This document shows, piece by piece, positions 9,725-18,750 of a stretch of 64,000 nt of DNA. Source of the stretch: Bacillus thuringiensis (GTDB taxonomy: Bacteria; Bacillota; Bacilli; Bacillales; Bacillaceae_G). The notes under the pieces were generated by a model, which saw only the letters and a program-made list of their open reading frames with translations, did no database searches and was not told the DNA's origin. The stretch's first letter is position 1. Every line of letters begins with the position of its first letter. A program made the translations under genes and the position numbers. The stretch covers positions 248,001 through 312,000 of the forward strand of contig NZ_CP012100.1 of NCBI RefSeq assembly GCF_001182785.1, in the 5' to 3' direction.

Positions 9725-9838
9725 AGATACATTTTTGGTTCCTTTCTTTCTTCTATTTCCCTCTACCCTTTGAATAAAAACTTAATATTCCCTTAATAAT
9801 ATGGACACATGGTTATCTTTCTCCGATTCCCTTATATG

Positions 9839-9867
9839 AGCAGTTAGCTATTGCTAGCTGCTTTTTT
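9839..9867 (+). terminator. Terminator, cassette copy 1
   Basis: AGCAGTTAGC, TATT, GCTAGCTGCT, then TTTTT. Close relatives occur at 44,553-44,583 and 46,679-46,712, each after a small membrane-protein gene. Here no such gene remains upstream. Confidence 0.65.
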
Positions 9868-9869
9868 AC

Positions 9870-10073
9870 TTATCCCATGTAATAACCTTGTTCTTTTACC
9901 TTTTCCCATTTATCAACATCAAAAATTGGGTCTTCATTGCGTTTCCGAACATAGCAATTGGTAACCAACTTTACCTTTACAAATTTTTTATCAAAATCTT
10001 TTGTCCATTCCTCAGTGTACGGTTCCTCACTGATCACTTCTTCAATGTATTGCTCTAATAAATTTATATCCAT
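9870..10073 (-). CDS. Small phage-type hypothetical protein (67 aa)
   Basis: Acidic 67-aa protein (MDINLLEQYIEEVISEEPYT at its start) with an AAAGGGGA SD a few bases upstream. No known domain recognised. It lies among prophage remnants and is probably a phage early gene. Confidence 0.5.
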   Translation of the reverse strand: MDINLLEQYIEEVISEEPYTEEWTKDFDKKFVKVKLVTNCYVRKRNEDPIFDVDKWEKVKEQGYYMG

Positions 10074-10204
10074 TCCCCTTTTCTAATAAAATAGCGTTTT
10101 CATTAAAAGTTCTTTGGAATTCAATAATTTAAAATGAGTGTATTTAAATTCTCTTTTCCGTTAAAATAAAAAAGATTAAATAAACGTTTTAGAAGGGATT
10201 ATTA

Positions 10205-10597
10205 ATGACACGAATTATACTTTTTGATGGGGACTGCAACTTATGTAATCAAAGTGTTCAGTTTATTATTAAAAGAGATCCTAAAGAATATTTTAAATTT
10301 GCATCACGCCAAAGTAGTATTGGCATTCAGTTATTAAATCAATACAACATTAGCGAAACAATAGATAGTGTGATATTAATTGATAATAATAGGGCTTATA
10401 CAGAATCCGATGCCATACTGAATATTTGTAAATACTTAAAAGGAAGTTGTAAATTATTATTTATCCTTTTAATAATTCCAAAACCTATTCGAAACTTTTA
10501 TTACAAAAAAGTTGCAGAAAATAGATACAAATGGTTTGGCAAACAAAACCAATGTCTTATTCCTACTCCGGATATCAAGAAAAGATTTTTAAGGTAG
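10205..10597 (+). CDS. DCC-family thiol-disulfide oxidoreductase-like protein (DUF393, YuxK-type)
   Basis: 130 aa opening with the family signature DGDCNLC at residues 8-14 (a CxxC in a thioredoxin-like fold), then FASRQSSIG, an IDNNRAYTESDAIL segment and a C-terminal hydrophobic helix. Substrate and partner are unknown. SD GAAGGGA precedes the ATG. A terminator follows at 10,619. Confidence 0.88.
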   Translation: MTRIILFDGDCNLCNQSVQFIIKRDPKEYFKFASRQSSIGIQLLNQYNISETIDSVILIDNNRAYTESDAILNICKYLKGSCKLLFILLIIPKPIRNFYYKKVAENRYKWFGKQNQCLIPTPDIKKRFLR

Positions 10598-10618
10598 TTG
10601 AAAATATAAACATTTTCA

Positions 10619-10643
10619 AAAGTCTCTCAATGAGAGGCTTTTT
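10619..10643 (+). terminator. Terminator after the DCC gene
   Basis: GTCTCTCA and TGAGAGGC with a minimal loop, then TTTTTTT. Confidence 0.75.
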
Positions 10644-10650
10644 TTCATTT

Positions 10651-10908
10651 TTATAGCTTACTATTCCTCATAGTTGTGTTTTCTTCTATGACTTTTATAA
10701 AGTTAAAATGTCCATCAAGATAACAATCATTGATATAACCCCAAAAATATATTTCATTAACTTCACTTAAAGTAAAATTTTCATTTTTTCATTCAACCAA
10801 GTTCATAACATATTCTTTTCCCCCGATAAAATAATGATTAGGTGTCCCATGCCCATTTTATCCACTGGAAATAATATCTTTCACGTACTTACATATTAGA
10901 AACTTCAT
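10651..10908 (-). pseudogene. Small gene with two in-frame stops
   Basis: A single frame from the ATG at 10,908 to the TAA at 10,651 reads as protein (MKFLICKYVKDIISSG, NGHGTPNHYFIGGKEYV, SEVNEIYFWGYINDCYLDGH) but is cut by a TAA and a TGA. The family is not recognised; the size and motifs recall small immunity-like proteins, which is only a guess. Confidence 0.5.
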
Positions 10909-10945
10909 TTCTGATTCTTATGCAATAGCAATTTTGTTCATTTTT

Positions 10946-11062
10946 TTGATACATTTATGAAACATTCACATGGTATCTTCAATATGTTCTATTCTTTTTG
11001 AAAAACCATGTGAGAATACCAAAATAAGAAGCCCTAGAGCCCTAACTCTAGGGCTTCTTGTT
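10946..11062 (+). ncRNA. Candidate small RNA, copy 1
   Basis: A TTGATA box, a 17-nt spacer and CATGGT in the -10 position lead to about 80 nt ending in a strong hairpin (arms of 14 bp from 11,026 and 11,046, loop CCCTAA, then GTTTTC). The same arrangement, including the upstream string ATACATTTATGAAACAT and the loop CCCTAA, recurs at 47,391-47,508. No ORF links the two copies. Confidence 0.5.
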
Positions 11063-11130
11063 TTCAAATAAGGTTTTTGTTAAATATTCAATTGAACCTT
11101 TTTACACTCTCCCTGTTACTAGGCCACAAG

Positions 11131-11181
11131 ATATTGAGAAACCTTATAAACTTGTAATACTAATATAAGGTTTCTCAATAT
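11131..11181. repeat. 18-bp perfect inverted repeat near the CRISPR array
   Basis: ATATTGAGAAACCTTATA and its exact complement around a 15-nt loop. No clear T-run. It may be a terminator or the relic of a small insertion. Confidence 0.55.
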
Positions 11182-11216
11182 GAACCAATGATAGATAAAA
11201 CATTTGAATGTATCAA

Positions 11217-11260
11217 CCATAGAAATAGAGCCCCTTTTAATTAGGACTTTATTTCTATGG
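11217..11260. terminator. Hairpin at the distal edge of the CRISPR array
   Basis: CCATAGAAATA pairs with TATTTCTATGG (11 bp). It lies 20 bp from the last repeat, on the side where a minus-strand array transcript would end. Confidence 0.45.
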
Positions 11261-11280
11261 TTTCATTATGAACTTTTGCA

Positions 11281-11564
11281 ATTATATCCTGCAAAGTTCA
11301 AATAATACTTCTTTTTTTGATGTCTTTAGGATTCATTCCCCATTTTATATCCCGCATAGTTCAGATAAAATCCCTTGTTAACATAAGTTATATCGCTGTA
11401 ACAATACTTTAAATCCCACTACGTTTAGACAAAACAGGAAACAAATCTACATTGATGGCCTGTTACATAAGTTTATATCCCACACAGTTCAGATAAAACT
11501 GGACACTATGACCATGTACATGTAGGCTGGCAAGACTTTATATCTCACATGGTTCAAGTAAAAC
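11281..11564 (-). CRISPR. Short degenerate CRISPR array, no cas genes
   Basis: Five 28-nt repeats start at 11,281, 11,344, 11,408, 11,472 and 11,537, giving periods of 63, 64, 64 and 65 with four spacers of 35-37 nt that do not resemble one another. On the minus strand the consensus begins GTTTTATCTGAACT and ends ATGTGGGATATAAA, like type I-B/III repeats. Mismatches per repeat range from about 1 to 6, worst in the first and third copies, so the array is decaying. No cas gene is present in the window. An A+T-rich stretch at 11,565-11,840 could be the old leader. Confidence 0.8.
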
Positions 11565-11865
11565 TCTATCTATACACGAATGGTGTATCTTTTGAAGCGT
11601 TAGAATACTAATGAAGAAATAAATAATTCTAATTATAAAAGCGAGTTAATATTATTTTTTGGCGGAATTTTCAATAATTATAAATTCACCTTTTCTATTT
11701 TTGGGACGTTTCATTTATAGAAGATAAAAATAACATAATTTTCTCAATAAGGAATTTTATTCTTTTAATATGATTTTTTAACAATTCATGGTATATCTGA
11801 ATTAAGGGGACCTTTTCGGTTGATTAGGGAGAAAGATTATAAAAATGATATGGGAGGAACAAAAA

Positions 11866-12459
11866 ATGTCATTGAAAAAGAAATTAGGAGTTGGAGTGGT
11901 TTCAGCCGCTCTTGGTTTATCTTTAATTGGTGGGGGAACATATGCATATTTTAGCGATCAAGTTGTAACAAATAATACATTTGCTGCAGGTACATTGGAT
12001 TTAGCTATGCAACCAACTACTTCACTTAACTTAGAAAATTTAAAACCTGGGGACAAAATATTAAAGAAATTCAATTTAAAAAATAGTGGTACATTAGATA
12101 TTAAAGATTTAATGATGAAAATAGACTATACTGTAAACGACTTAAAACAAAATAATACTACAGAAGATTTCGGTAAACATATTAAAGTACAATTTCTTTG
12201 GGATTGGGATCCTGCAAAAAACCCTGCATACGAGACAACTCTTGCAGAACTAAAATCACAAAGTTCAGAGATTGTATCCAAAAAAGTATTTCATTCTAAG
12301 TGGACTGAAACAGGGGGATTAAAACCTGGGAAAATGGATTGGTTTTGGATAAAGTTTATATTTGAGGACAACGGAACAGATCAAAACGTTTTCCAAGGGG
12401 ATAGTATTGCACTAAAAATGGAGTTCCAAGCCAATCAAACAGAGGGAAAAGAAAGATAA
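11866..12459 (+). CDS. calY: CalY/TasA-family (camelysin-like) secreted protein
   Basis: 197 aa, the usual camelysin length. The signal peptide has the standard start MSLKKKLGVGVVSAALGLSL and is followed by YAYFSD, the family signature. Further conserved parts are NNTFAAGTLDL, LKNSGTL, FLWDWD and VFQGDS. CalY/TasA proteins are exported and form biofilm or cell-surface fibres; camelysin was described as a metalloprotease. The ATG at 11,866 is chosen for the GGGAGGA SD. No sipW-like gene is adjacent, so this is likely a stand-alone paralogue. Confidence 0.88.
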   Translation: MSLKKKLGVGVVSAALGLSLIGGGTYAYFSDQVVTNNTFAAGTLDLAMQPTTSLNLENLKPGDKILKKFNLKNSGTLDIKDLMMKIDYTVNDLKQNNTTEDFGKHIKVQFLWDWDPAKNPAYETTLAELKSQSSEIVSKKVFHSKWTETGGLKPGKMDWFWIKFIFEDNGTDQNVFQGDSIALKMEFQANQTEGKER

Positions 12460-12543
12460 TCTTACAAAAATATTGTTGTGAAAATGTAAAACTGAGCTTG
12501 TAATTTTTTATAATTTGTAAAATTGACCATTAAATATTCATAT

Positions 12544-12591
12544 AAAAAACCAGTGATATTAGTACATGTGTATAATATCGCTGGTTTTTTT
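12544..12591. terminator. Bidirectional terminator between calY and the ABC permease
   Basis: AAAAAACCAGTGATATTA pairs with TAATATCGCTGGTTTTTTT. The converging genes on both sides can use it. Confidence 0.8.
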
Positions 12592-12620
12592 GAGTTTAAC
12601 ATTTTGTATATTTAGTAAAA

Positions 12621-14483
12621 CTATTTTTCTTTCGGAAGTACTATTCTTTTATACAATTGAACTGTAATCAAATAGTAAATTAAGTAAATCACTACGAAAA
12701 TGACAAGCGGCAACCAAATTCGGAAATACGGATCAATCAAAAGCGGACCGAACATGTTCATACCAACTAATATATGAGCAATACCCACAATTGCCGGTAC
12801 TAAGAATATAAAGAATAACTCTTTATAAATCGATTGTGTTAATAACCCCCGGCGGACACCAATTTTACGAAGCATTTGATAACGTGTGCTGTCTTTCGAT
12901 GCGCCAGATAGAATTTTAAACATTAGGCAACTTGCCATCATTGCTAAGAACGCAATTCCAACGAAGAAGCCCATAAACATGAATCCACTGGCCAAACCAT
13001 GACTCAGATTATACATTTGATACGTACTACCTAATTCTTTCGCTTTCACATTTTTATATTTCGCTACCTGTAATTCATCAAGTTTTTTCCATTCTCTTAA
13101 GTGTGCTCCAAAATCATCTGTTTTCCCAATAAACACAGTATGTTCTTTTTCCTTCATACTATCGTATATGTTTGAGTCTATAATTTTTATTTGATGATCA
13201 GGATACATATAAGTTGGCTGGATTGTGAAGAATGCTTCTTTCCATTGTTTTGTTTTCGTATCATCGTTATACAGTTTATACAGCTGTTTTGGCAATGTAA
13301 ATGCATCCTTAGGAAATTCCTCTAAAACTTTCATCTTCTTCCCATTTTCACTATCTTGTGCTAATGGACGATTTTTCTCAACATCTTCTTTTATGTAATA
13401 TACATACTGACCATCTACTTTGTAGCGATATTCAAACTTCTCTTGAAATAAGATGCCACTCAAAATTTTCTTTTCTTCCACTGTTGGATTATGAACGATT
13501 GAATCGTAAACTTTTTCTTTATCAGTCGTCTTTAGAACGTTATTTTCAAATGCCATACCACAAGCAATTCCACCAGCGCCAAGAGCCACTAGGATTGCTA
13601 CCGTTGCAAGCACCCGTGTTAGGCTATTAATTCGGAAATTCAATTGTGCAAAAGTAAAAGCATTCAGTCCTTTTTCACAACGTTTTTTATTACTCTTTAT
13701 CTTGTTAAGCATAACTGGGAGAAGTGATCCAAATAACATGTACGTACCGATTGTTGCTGTGATTAATCCAATACCCATGAATTTAGGTACGTTTACTAGC
13801 TCTTTTTCCTGTAAATGTGCGATATGGATCAATGATGCATACCCAATACCTAGCAAAATCAGACCAAGGAATGCAACTACACCTGTTATTTTTCCTTTTA
13901 CAGCAATACGATCTGTTTTTGCATCTGCATGTACAAGTTGTAGTACAGAAATACGAGATAATTTCATACTATTCATGATTGCTGATACTATAAATAGTGC
14001 AAAGAAAAAGAGGCAAGTAACAGCCATAGATGGTATATAAAATGCTTTATAACCTTCACCAGAAAATTCCAACTGCTTCATTAATAACTGACCAATACTT
14101 TGTGCAAGCCCTATACCAACTGCGATTCCAATTGCAAGAGATGCGGCACCAATTACGATTGTTTCGATAAACATAAGTGAGGTAACTTTATACCTTCTTG
14201 CCCCTAACATCATGTACATGCCAAATTCTTTTTGGCGAAGAGCTAATAAAAAAGAATTTGCATATAAAATATAGAAAAACGTTACAATCGCTAATAAAAC
14301 GGAACCGATTTGGAATGCAAATGCAACCGTATCAGCATGCGGATTGGATTCAAGGAACGCTTTATTTAGTGATAACGTTTGAAACATATAAAAAGTTGAA
14401 ATCGATACAATCAAACCAACAAGTAAGACAATATAGTCTTGTAACTTACTTTTTAGCCCTGACATGGAAAGTTTAAATAACAT
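12621..14483 (-). CDS. BceB-type ABC transporter permease (FtsX-like)
   Basis: 620 aa. N-terminal FtsX-type block with four hydrophobic segments and the YMMLGARRYK motif, central segments, a large extracellular domain (about residues 320-500), and a final FtsX block with KILSGASKDSTRYQMLRKIG. BceB-type permeases protect cells from peptide antibiotics such as bacitracin. The ATG at 14,483 is chosen for the AAGGAAGG SD. It lies 16 bp after its ATPase gene and is transcribed with it. Confidence 0.88.
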   Translation of the reverse strand: MLFKLSMSGLKSKLQDYIVLLVGLIVSISTFYMFQTLSLNKAFLESNPHADTVAFAFQIGSVLLAIVTFFYILYANSFLLALRQKEFGMYMMLGARRYKVTSLMFIETIVIGAASLAIGIAVGIGLAQSIGQLLMKQLEFSGEGYKAFYIPSMAVTCLFFFALFIVSAIMNSMKLSRISVLQLVHADAKTDRIAVKGKITGVVAFLGLILLGIGYASLIHIAHLQEKELVNVPKFMGIGLITATIGTYMLFGSLLPVMLNKIKSNKKRCEKGLNAFTFAQLNFRINSLTRVLATVAILVALGAGGIACGMAFENNVLKTTDKEKVYDSIVHNPTVEEKKILSGILFQEKFEYRYKVDGQYVYYIKEDVEKNRPLAQDSENGKKMKVLEEFPKDAFTLPKQLYKLYNDDTKTKQWKEAFFTIQPTYMYPDHQIKIIDSNIYDSMKEKEHTVFIGKTDDFGAHLREWKKLDELQVAKYKNVKAKELGSTYQMYNLSHGLASGFMFMGFFVGIAFLAMMASCLMFKILSGASKDSTRYQMLRKIGVRRGLLTQSIYKELFFIFLVPAIVGIAHILVGMNMFGPLLIDPYFRIWLPLVIFVVIYLIYYLITVQLYKRIVLPKEK

Positions 14484-14499
14484 GATTGAACTTCCTTCC

Positions 14500-15261
14500 T
14501 TACGCTTTTTGTGTGCCAAAGTTTGCAAGCACGTCTAAAATTTCTTTATAGAATTCTTCACGGGTACCACCGCGATGAATTTCTTTATACAACTCACCAT
14601 CTTGAATGAATAAAATACGCTGACAGTAACTTGCGCTGTAAGGATCATGCGTAACCATCATAATGGATACACCTTGTTCTTTATTTAAGCTTGTCATGGC
14701 ATTAAGTAAACTCGTTGCATTTTTAGAATCTAGAGCTCCAGTCGGCTCGTCTCCCAAAATAATTGCTGGTTCATGAACTAACGCACGTGCTGCTGCGGAC
14801 CGTTGCTTTTGTCCCCCAGATACCTCAGAAGGATACTTTTGAAGTATAGCTGTAATGCCTAACATATCAGCTACTTTTTCTACTTTCTTTCCAATATTAC
14901 GAGATGCAACACCTTGAAGGGAAAGGGGTAGTGCGATATTTTCATATATAGATAAATTCTCTAATAAGTTAAAGTCTTGGAAAATGAATCCTAATTTTTG
15001 CGAGCGGAAATCAGAAAGCTCACCTTGCTTCATTTTCGTAATATCCGTTCCAGCAATTTCAACAACGCCACCCGTTGCTGTGTCTAACGTTGAAATTACA
15101 TTTAATAATGTTGTTTTACCAGAACCAGAAGGGCCCATAATACCAACAAATTCTCCCTCTTGAATTGTGAATGATACACCTTTTAATGCGTGTGATTGAT
15201 TCTCGCCTTTTTTACCGTACAATTTTTGAATGTTTTTTACATCTACAACTGGTTTTAACAT
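14500..15261 (-). CDS. BceA-type ABC transporter ATPase
   Basis: 253 aa. Walker A GPSGSGKTT near residue 42, Q-loop FIFQDFNLLENLS, signature VSGGQKQR, Walker B IILGDEPTGALDSKN, and the H-loop Thr-His. The signature is followed by SAAARAL where VAIARAL is usual, a small deviation. It partners the FtsX-like permease directly downstream. A TTCTTAAG-type site about 220 bp upstream links it to the neighbouring two-component system. Confidence 0.92.
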   Translation of the reverse strand: MLKPVVDVKNIQKLYGKKGENQSHALKGVSFTIQEGEFVGIMGPSGSGKTTLLNVISTLDTATGGVVEIAGTDITKMKQGELSDFRSQKLGFIFQDFNLLENLSIYENIALPLSLQGVASRNIGKKVEKVADMLGITAILQKYPSEVSGGQKQRSAAARALVHEPAIILGDEPTGALDSKNATSLLNAMTSLNKEQGVSIMMVTHDPYSASYCQRILFIQDGELYKEIHRGGTREEFYKEILDVLANFGTQKA

Positions 15262-15482
15262 ATTTATCCTCCTACGTTTGTTTTTGATTTCGATAAACTA
15301 AGGGTTATTCATATTTGCTCCTAACAAAATAATCGTGTTGCAACTAACTTTTTCATGAGGTTGTCACGATGTATCCACTTGGAACCTGTAAAGAAAATTT
15401 TCCTTTTAATTTCTCCTCACTCCTCATCGCTTCGAATACATACATGATAAACTATGAAAATTAGGAAACACCCTGTAAAATC

Positions 15483-15498
15483 CTTAAGAATTCTTAAG
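15483..15498. promoter_or_regulatory. Response-regulator-like site before the ABC genes
   Basis: CTTAAGAATTCTTAAG, two half-sites one helical turn apart. The same sequence occurs at 17,811-17,830 upstream of the response regulator, the only other copy I found. A TATCAT-like -10 follows about 33 bp downstream on the minus strand. Confidence 0.5.
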
Positions 15499-15501
15499 TT
15501 T

Positions 15502-15538
15502 TACAAAAAAAGCTTATGGAACCTGTAATTCCATAAGC
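15502..15538 (-). terminator. Terminator after the histidine kinase
   Basis: GCTTATGGAA and TTCCATAAGC around a 7-nt loop. On the minus strand it is followed by TTTTTTTG, so the kinase and ABC genes are probably separate transcripts. Confidence 0.75.
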
Positions 15539-15542
15539 CGAT

Positions 15543-16619
15543 CTATTGGATTGGATGTTCAACAATAAAGGACATCCAGCCATCTTTATATTCTGCATGT
15601 ATATTGCCATGATGAAGTTCAACAATTTTTTTTGAGATAGCAAGCCCCAGTCCATTTCCCTGGTCATCTTTTCTTGCCTTGTCCCCTCTGAAAAATCTTT
15701 CAAACAATTTATTGGGATTGCTAACAGGCGGTCTCTCGACTTTATTTGATACTTTCAAAATTGCCTTGTTGCCTATTAGTTCAAGACATATAGATAATTC
15801 GGATGGTTTCATGCTGTACTTTATCGCATTCATAAAGAGATTTTCATATACACGTACCATTTTTTCTACATCTATGAAGATAGGTATTGTTTCTTCCGCG
15901 ATAGATCTTTGAACAATTAAACTTTCCTTTTCAAATATAGGTATGTATTCTCCAACTATTTGTTCCAACAAACCTGATAAATCAACTTCATTAAGGTTTA
16001 ACTTAGCATCTATGCCTGATAAACGAGTATATTCAAACAGCTCATCAATTAAATATTTCAGTCTCTGTGACTTTGAATACGTGGTTTCAAGGTATTCCTG
16101 TAATTGTGTGTTACTGTTGTATTGCCCTCTTTTTAATAAATCTATATAGCCAATAATAGATGTTAACGGGGTGCGTAAGTCATGAGATACATTGGTTATA
16201 AGTTCATTCTTTGTACGTTCCAATCGCCTTTCTTGTTCAAATGTATGCTCCAATTCCTTAGACATATAATTTATATTTTGAGCAAGTTGGGTCAATTCGT
16301 CCTTCCCCTTAATCCCAATTGTCAAACCCAGTTTTCCATTGGCAATATCATTCACATTATCAGAAATGAGCTTCAAATATACTATTTTCTTTCGAACCAA
16401 TATCAAAAAAAATATTATAAAGTTAACGATTGCGAACGCAAATGAGAACAACAATGCCAAATTGGCTTCAAACATACCAAAATCTTCGTGGTTTCTAAAT
16501 AATGGATCTATGACGTATTGCACAACAAGGATTGTTAAACAAAACGAAACAAGAAAACTAACTGCAACAGCACCCAGAAGTTTTATAATTATTTTATTTC
16601 TAAAGCTAACCCTCTTCAT
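15543..16619 (-). CDS. Sensor histidine kinase (VanS-like layout)
   Basis: 358 aa: two membrane helices (about 10-35 and 50-75) with a short external loop, HAMP, an H-box NVSHDLRTPLTSIIG (phospho-accepting His), an N-box NLFMNAIKYS, and the G-box GNGLGLAISKKIV. The small loop fits sensing in or near the membrane. Its ATG overlaps the regulator stop codon (ATGA), showing translational coupling. Confidence 0.92.
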   Translation of the reverse strand: MKRVSFRNKIIIKLLGAVAVSFLVSFCLTILVVQYVIDPLFRNHEDFGMFEANLALLFSFAFAIVNFIIFFLILVRKKIVYLKLISDNVNDIANGKLGLTIGIKGKDELTQLAQNINYMSKELEHTFEQERRLERTKNELITNVSHDLRTPLTSIIGYIDLLKRGQYNSNTQLQEYLETTYSKSQRLKYLIDELFEYTRLSGIDAKLNLNEVDLSGLLEQIVGEYIPIFEKESLIVQRSIAEETIPIFIDVEKMVRVYENLFMNAIKYSMKPSELSICLELIGNKAILKVSNKVERPPVSNPNKLFERFFRGDKARKDDQGNGLGLAISKKIVELHHGNIHAEYKDGWMSFIVEHPIQ

Positions 16620-17302
16620 ATTTTATACCCAATTCCCCAAACGGTTTTAATATAAATGGGATGTTTAGAATCCTCTTCAATTTTGTCTCTTATTTTTGTA
16701 ATATGGACCATAACTGTATTATCTGATTTATAAAAAACCTCTTTCCAAACTGCTTCATATATTTTCGCAACGCTCAGGACAACCCCTTTGTTGCGGGCAA
16801 GTAGTTCTAGAATAGCAAACTCTTTTGGAGTTAACCTTGTTTCTATTCCCCTTACCCATACTTGACGAGTATCTGTATTCACGGTTAAGTCACCAATTTC
16901 TAGAATACTTTTATTATGCTCTATGGACGTATTGTATTTTTTAAATCTTCTTAATTGGGATTTTACCCTAGCGATTAATTCTAGTGGGTTAAACGGCTTT
17001 GATAAATAATCGTCTGCACCAGAGGCTAGACCCTGAATTTTGTCTATATCCTCAGATTTTGCAGATAGCATGATGATAGGTATATTGCGGTCTTCCCTAA
17101 TCTTCATACAAGCTTCAATACCATCCATATTCGGCATCATAATATCTAAAATAATCAAATCAAATTCCTTTTCTTCTAACAATTGTAAAGCTTCCATAGC
17201 ATCTTCTGCCTTTTGAGTTTTCAGACCTTCATTTTCCAAATAAACAGAGATAAGATTTCTAATCTCTTTATCATCATCGACAATAAGAATTTTTGATTCC
17301 AT
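16616..17302 (-). CDS. OmpR-family response regulator
   Basis: 228 aa from the ATG at 17,302 (SD GGAGGA). The receiver domain has acidic DDD at residues 9-11, phospho-acceptor Asp in LIILDIMMP, MLSAKSE and the conserved Lys in YLSKPF; the C-terminal winged helix begins near LTVNTDTRQVWV. It pairs with the overlapping kinase and probably controls itself and the BceAB-type transporter through the repeated TTCTTAAG sites. Confidence 0.93.
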   Translation of the reverse strand: MESKILIVDDDKEIRNLISVYLENEGLKTQKAEDAMEALQLLEEKEFDLIILDIMMPNMDGIEACMKIREDRNIPIIMLSAKSEDIDKIQGLASGADDYLSKPFNPLELIARVKSQLRRFKKYNTSIEHNKSILEIGDLTVNTDTRQVWVRGIETRLTPKEFAILELLARNKGVVLSVAKIYEAVWKEVFYKSDNTVMVHITKIRDKIEEDSKHPIYIKTVWGIGYKI

Positions 17303-18344
17303 ATGATTCCTCCATATTTTTTCTCGTATTAAACAGCTAAAAACATAAGCAGGTGAGATATTTGTATCTTCTTTTTTTCTGAAGACAAGAAATAACATAA
17401 TGTATATACGTAATAGCGTTCTCCCTAATATTTTGTTCACTATTTACTACTAATCCATATACAATAAATAAGTTCCTTTTCTCTTTAAATTTTTCTTATA
17501 GTAAAAAATAAAATTCCTTATTATTTTCCACTAATAAAATAATTGTCTTGAGATTTCTTCTTTTAATTAATTTTTCTGTGAATACACCTGTACTCAGTCC
17601 ATATTTGACAATGTAATTTACTTTCTTCAAATCAATTCCTTGAATTATTTTGTCTCCAAGAAACCTTGAACTTGGAATGGCTGTACCAATTGATTTTTAG
17701 TGCATTATATACAGAAATAAGAAAGCGAATTGTTTTTATACCTAATCATCCCACAGATTTAAACTCATAATTATACTCTAGAGTCCAAACCTTAAAAAAA
17801 AGAGGCAAAAATTCTTAAGAATTCTTAAGCTTTCTACAGCATTTTGTCATAAGAATATATGAAGACTCTTAAAATGTTAGCTGTTTCTCCAATAACACTC
17901 ACTATTTGCCAATCCGAAGAACAAAAAGAACTTGTAGGAATCCCTACAAATCCTTTTTCAGATAATGTATAAAAGATGAATTAAGCTATCTCATTACGCG
18001 TAACGGGGAAACCATCAATATGGATTGATTTCATTATATAACAAATTTTACCATATGCACTTTTGATGTTTGAAAATCTAGTTAATTGATAAAAAGGAAT
18101 AAACAAATATTTTAACCCCCTAAAAATCCTAATCTAATATTTCGTGAAAAATATTTGAAATCAATATAAATTTCATAATATATTAGTAAAAATGTATACA
18201 TAGGTAAATAGAGAAGAATATAGCGTCCTTACAAAAAATATTTATATTTATGAACATCAAAACTTTTCCCAATATTCAGAACCACTTTTTGTAATCCAAT
18301 CCACATTTTGTTGATACTAATATAGTTACAGATATGCTAAAATT
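17303..18344. other. Long intergenic region
   Basis: No credible gene on either strand. It holds the TTCTTAAG direct repeat (17,811-17,830) with a TATAAT on the minus strand about 37 bp beyond it, and at 17,914-17,972 a hairpin segment (GAACTTGTAGG and onward) that recurs at 41,164-41,226. Confidence 0.5.
17811..17830. promoter_or_regulatory. Response-regulator-like direct repeat upstream of the two-component operon
   Basis: ATTCTTAAGA and ATTCTTAAGC in direct tandem with 10-bp period, typical geometry for OmpR-family regulators. A TATAAT follows on the minus strand toward the regulator gene. Confidence 0.55.
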
Positions 18345-18472
18345 CATTTGAACATTGCTTTTGGGAATACAATTTATCATAATCGCGATTTATTTTCTAC
18401 AAACTGATTGGGTTCCAACCCAAATTGCGGTGTTATTCCGCAGTCCTTAATAAATTGTTAAGGACCTTTTTT
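18345..18472 (+). ncRNA. Candidate structured small RNA
   Basis: TTGATA, 16 nt, TATGCT at about 18,311-18,338 precede a region with three successive hairpins: TTGGGTT/AACCCAA (18,408-18,423), GCGG/CCGC, and GTCCTTAA/TTAAGGAC (18,443-18,465), the last followed by CTTTTTT. No gene follows in this direction, so it reads as a free-standing RNA rather than a riboswitch. Confidence 0.45.
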
Positions 18473-18696
18473 ATTTGTCCTTTAGCTGCGAAAATATAAA
18501 ATTTTCATAATGGGAATACTTCATAATTTTAGATTAATAACAATCTGGCGAGAGTCCTTATTTAACATAAATATGACAATAACATAGTTAGTTTTTATAA
18601 AAAGAAATAATTAAGATATAAGATGATATAATAAAAATGAAATGAACACCCCTACTTATTTTTAAGGCAAGTAAGTAGATTTTATTTCATTAGTTT

Positions 18697-18750
18697 AAAG
18701 CTATGTACAAAAAAATAACCCCTAGGGGTTATTTTTTTGTACATAGCTTT
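18697..18750. terminator. 54-nt perfect palindrome terminating prsA
   Basis: The 27-nt half ending in AATAACCCC and its exact complement meet at CCTAGG with no spacer. Each strand shows a T7 run inside the stem. It touches the prsA stop codon and would work in both directions. Confidence 0.8.

Noticed and set aside
11217..11260. Possible sixth CRISPR repeat at the distal end
   Set aside because: The position fits the period, but the sequence is a hairpin with no match to the repeat consensus; the same holds for 11,600-11,630 on the other side.
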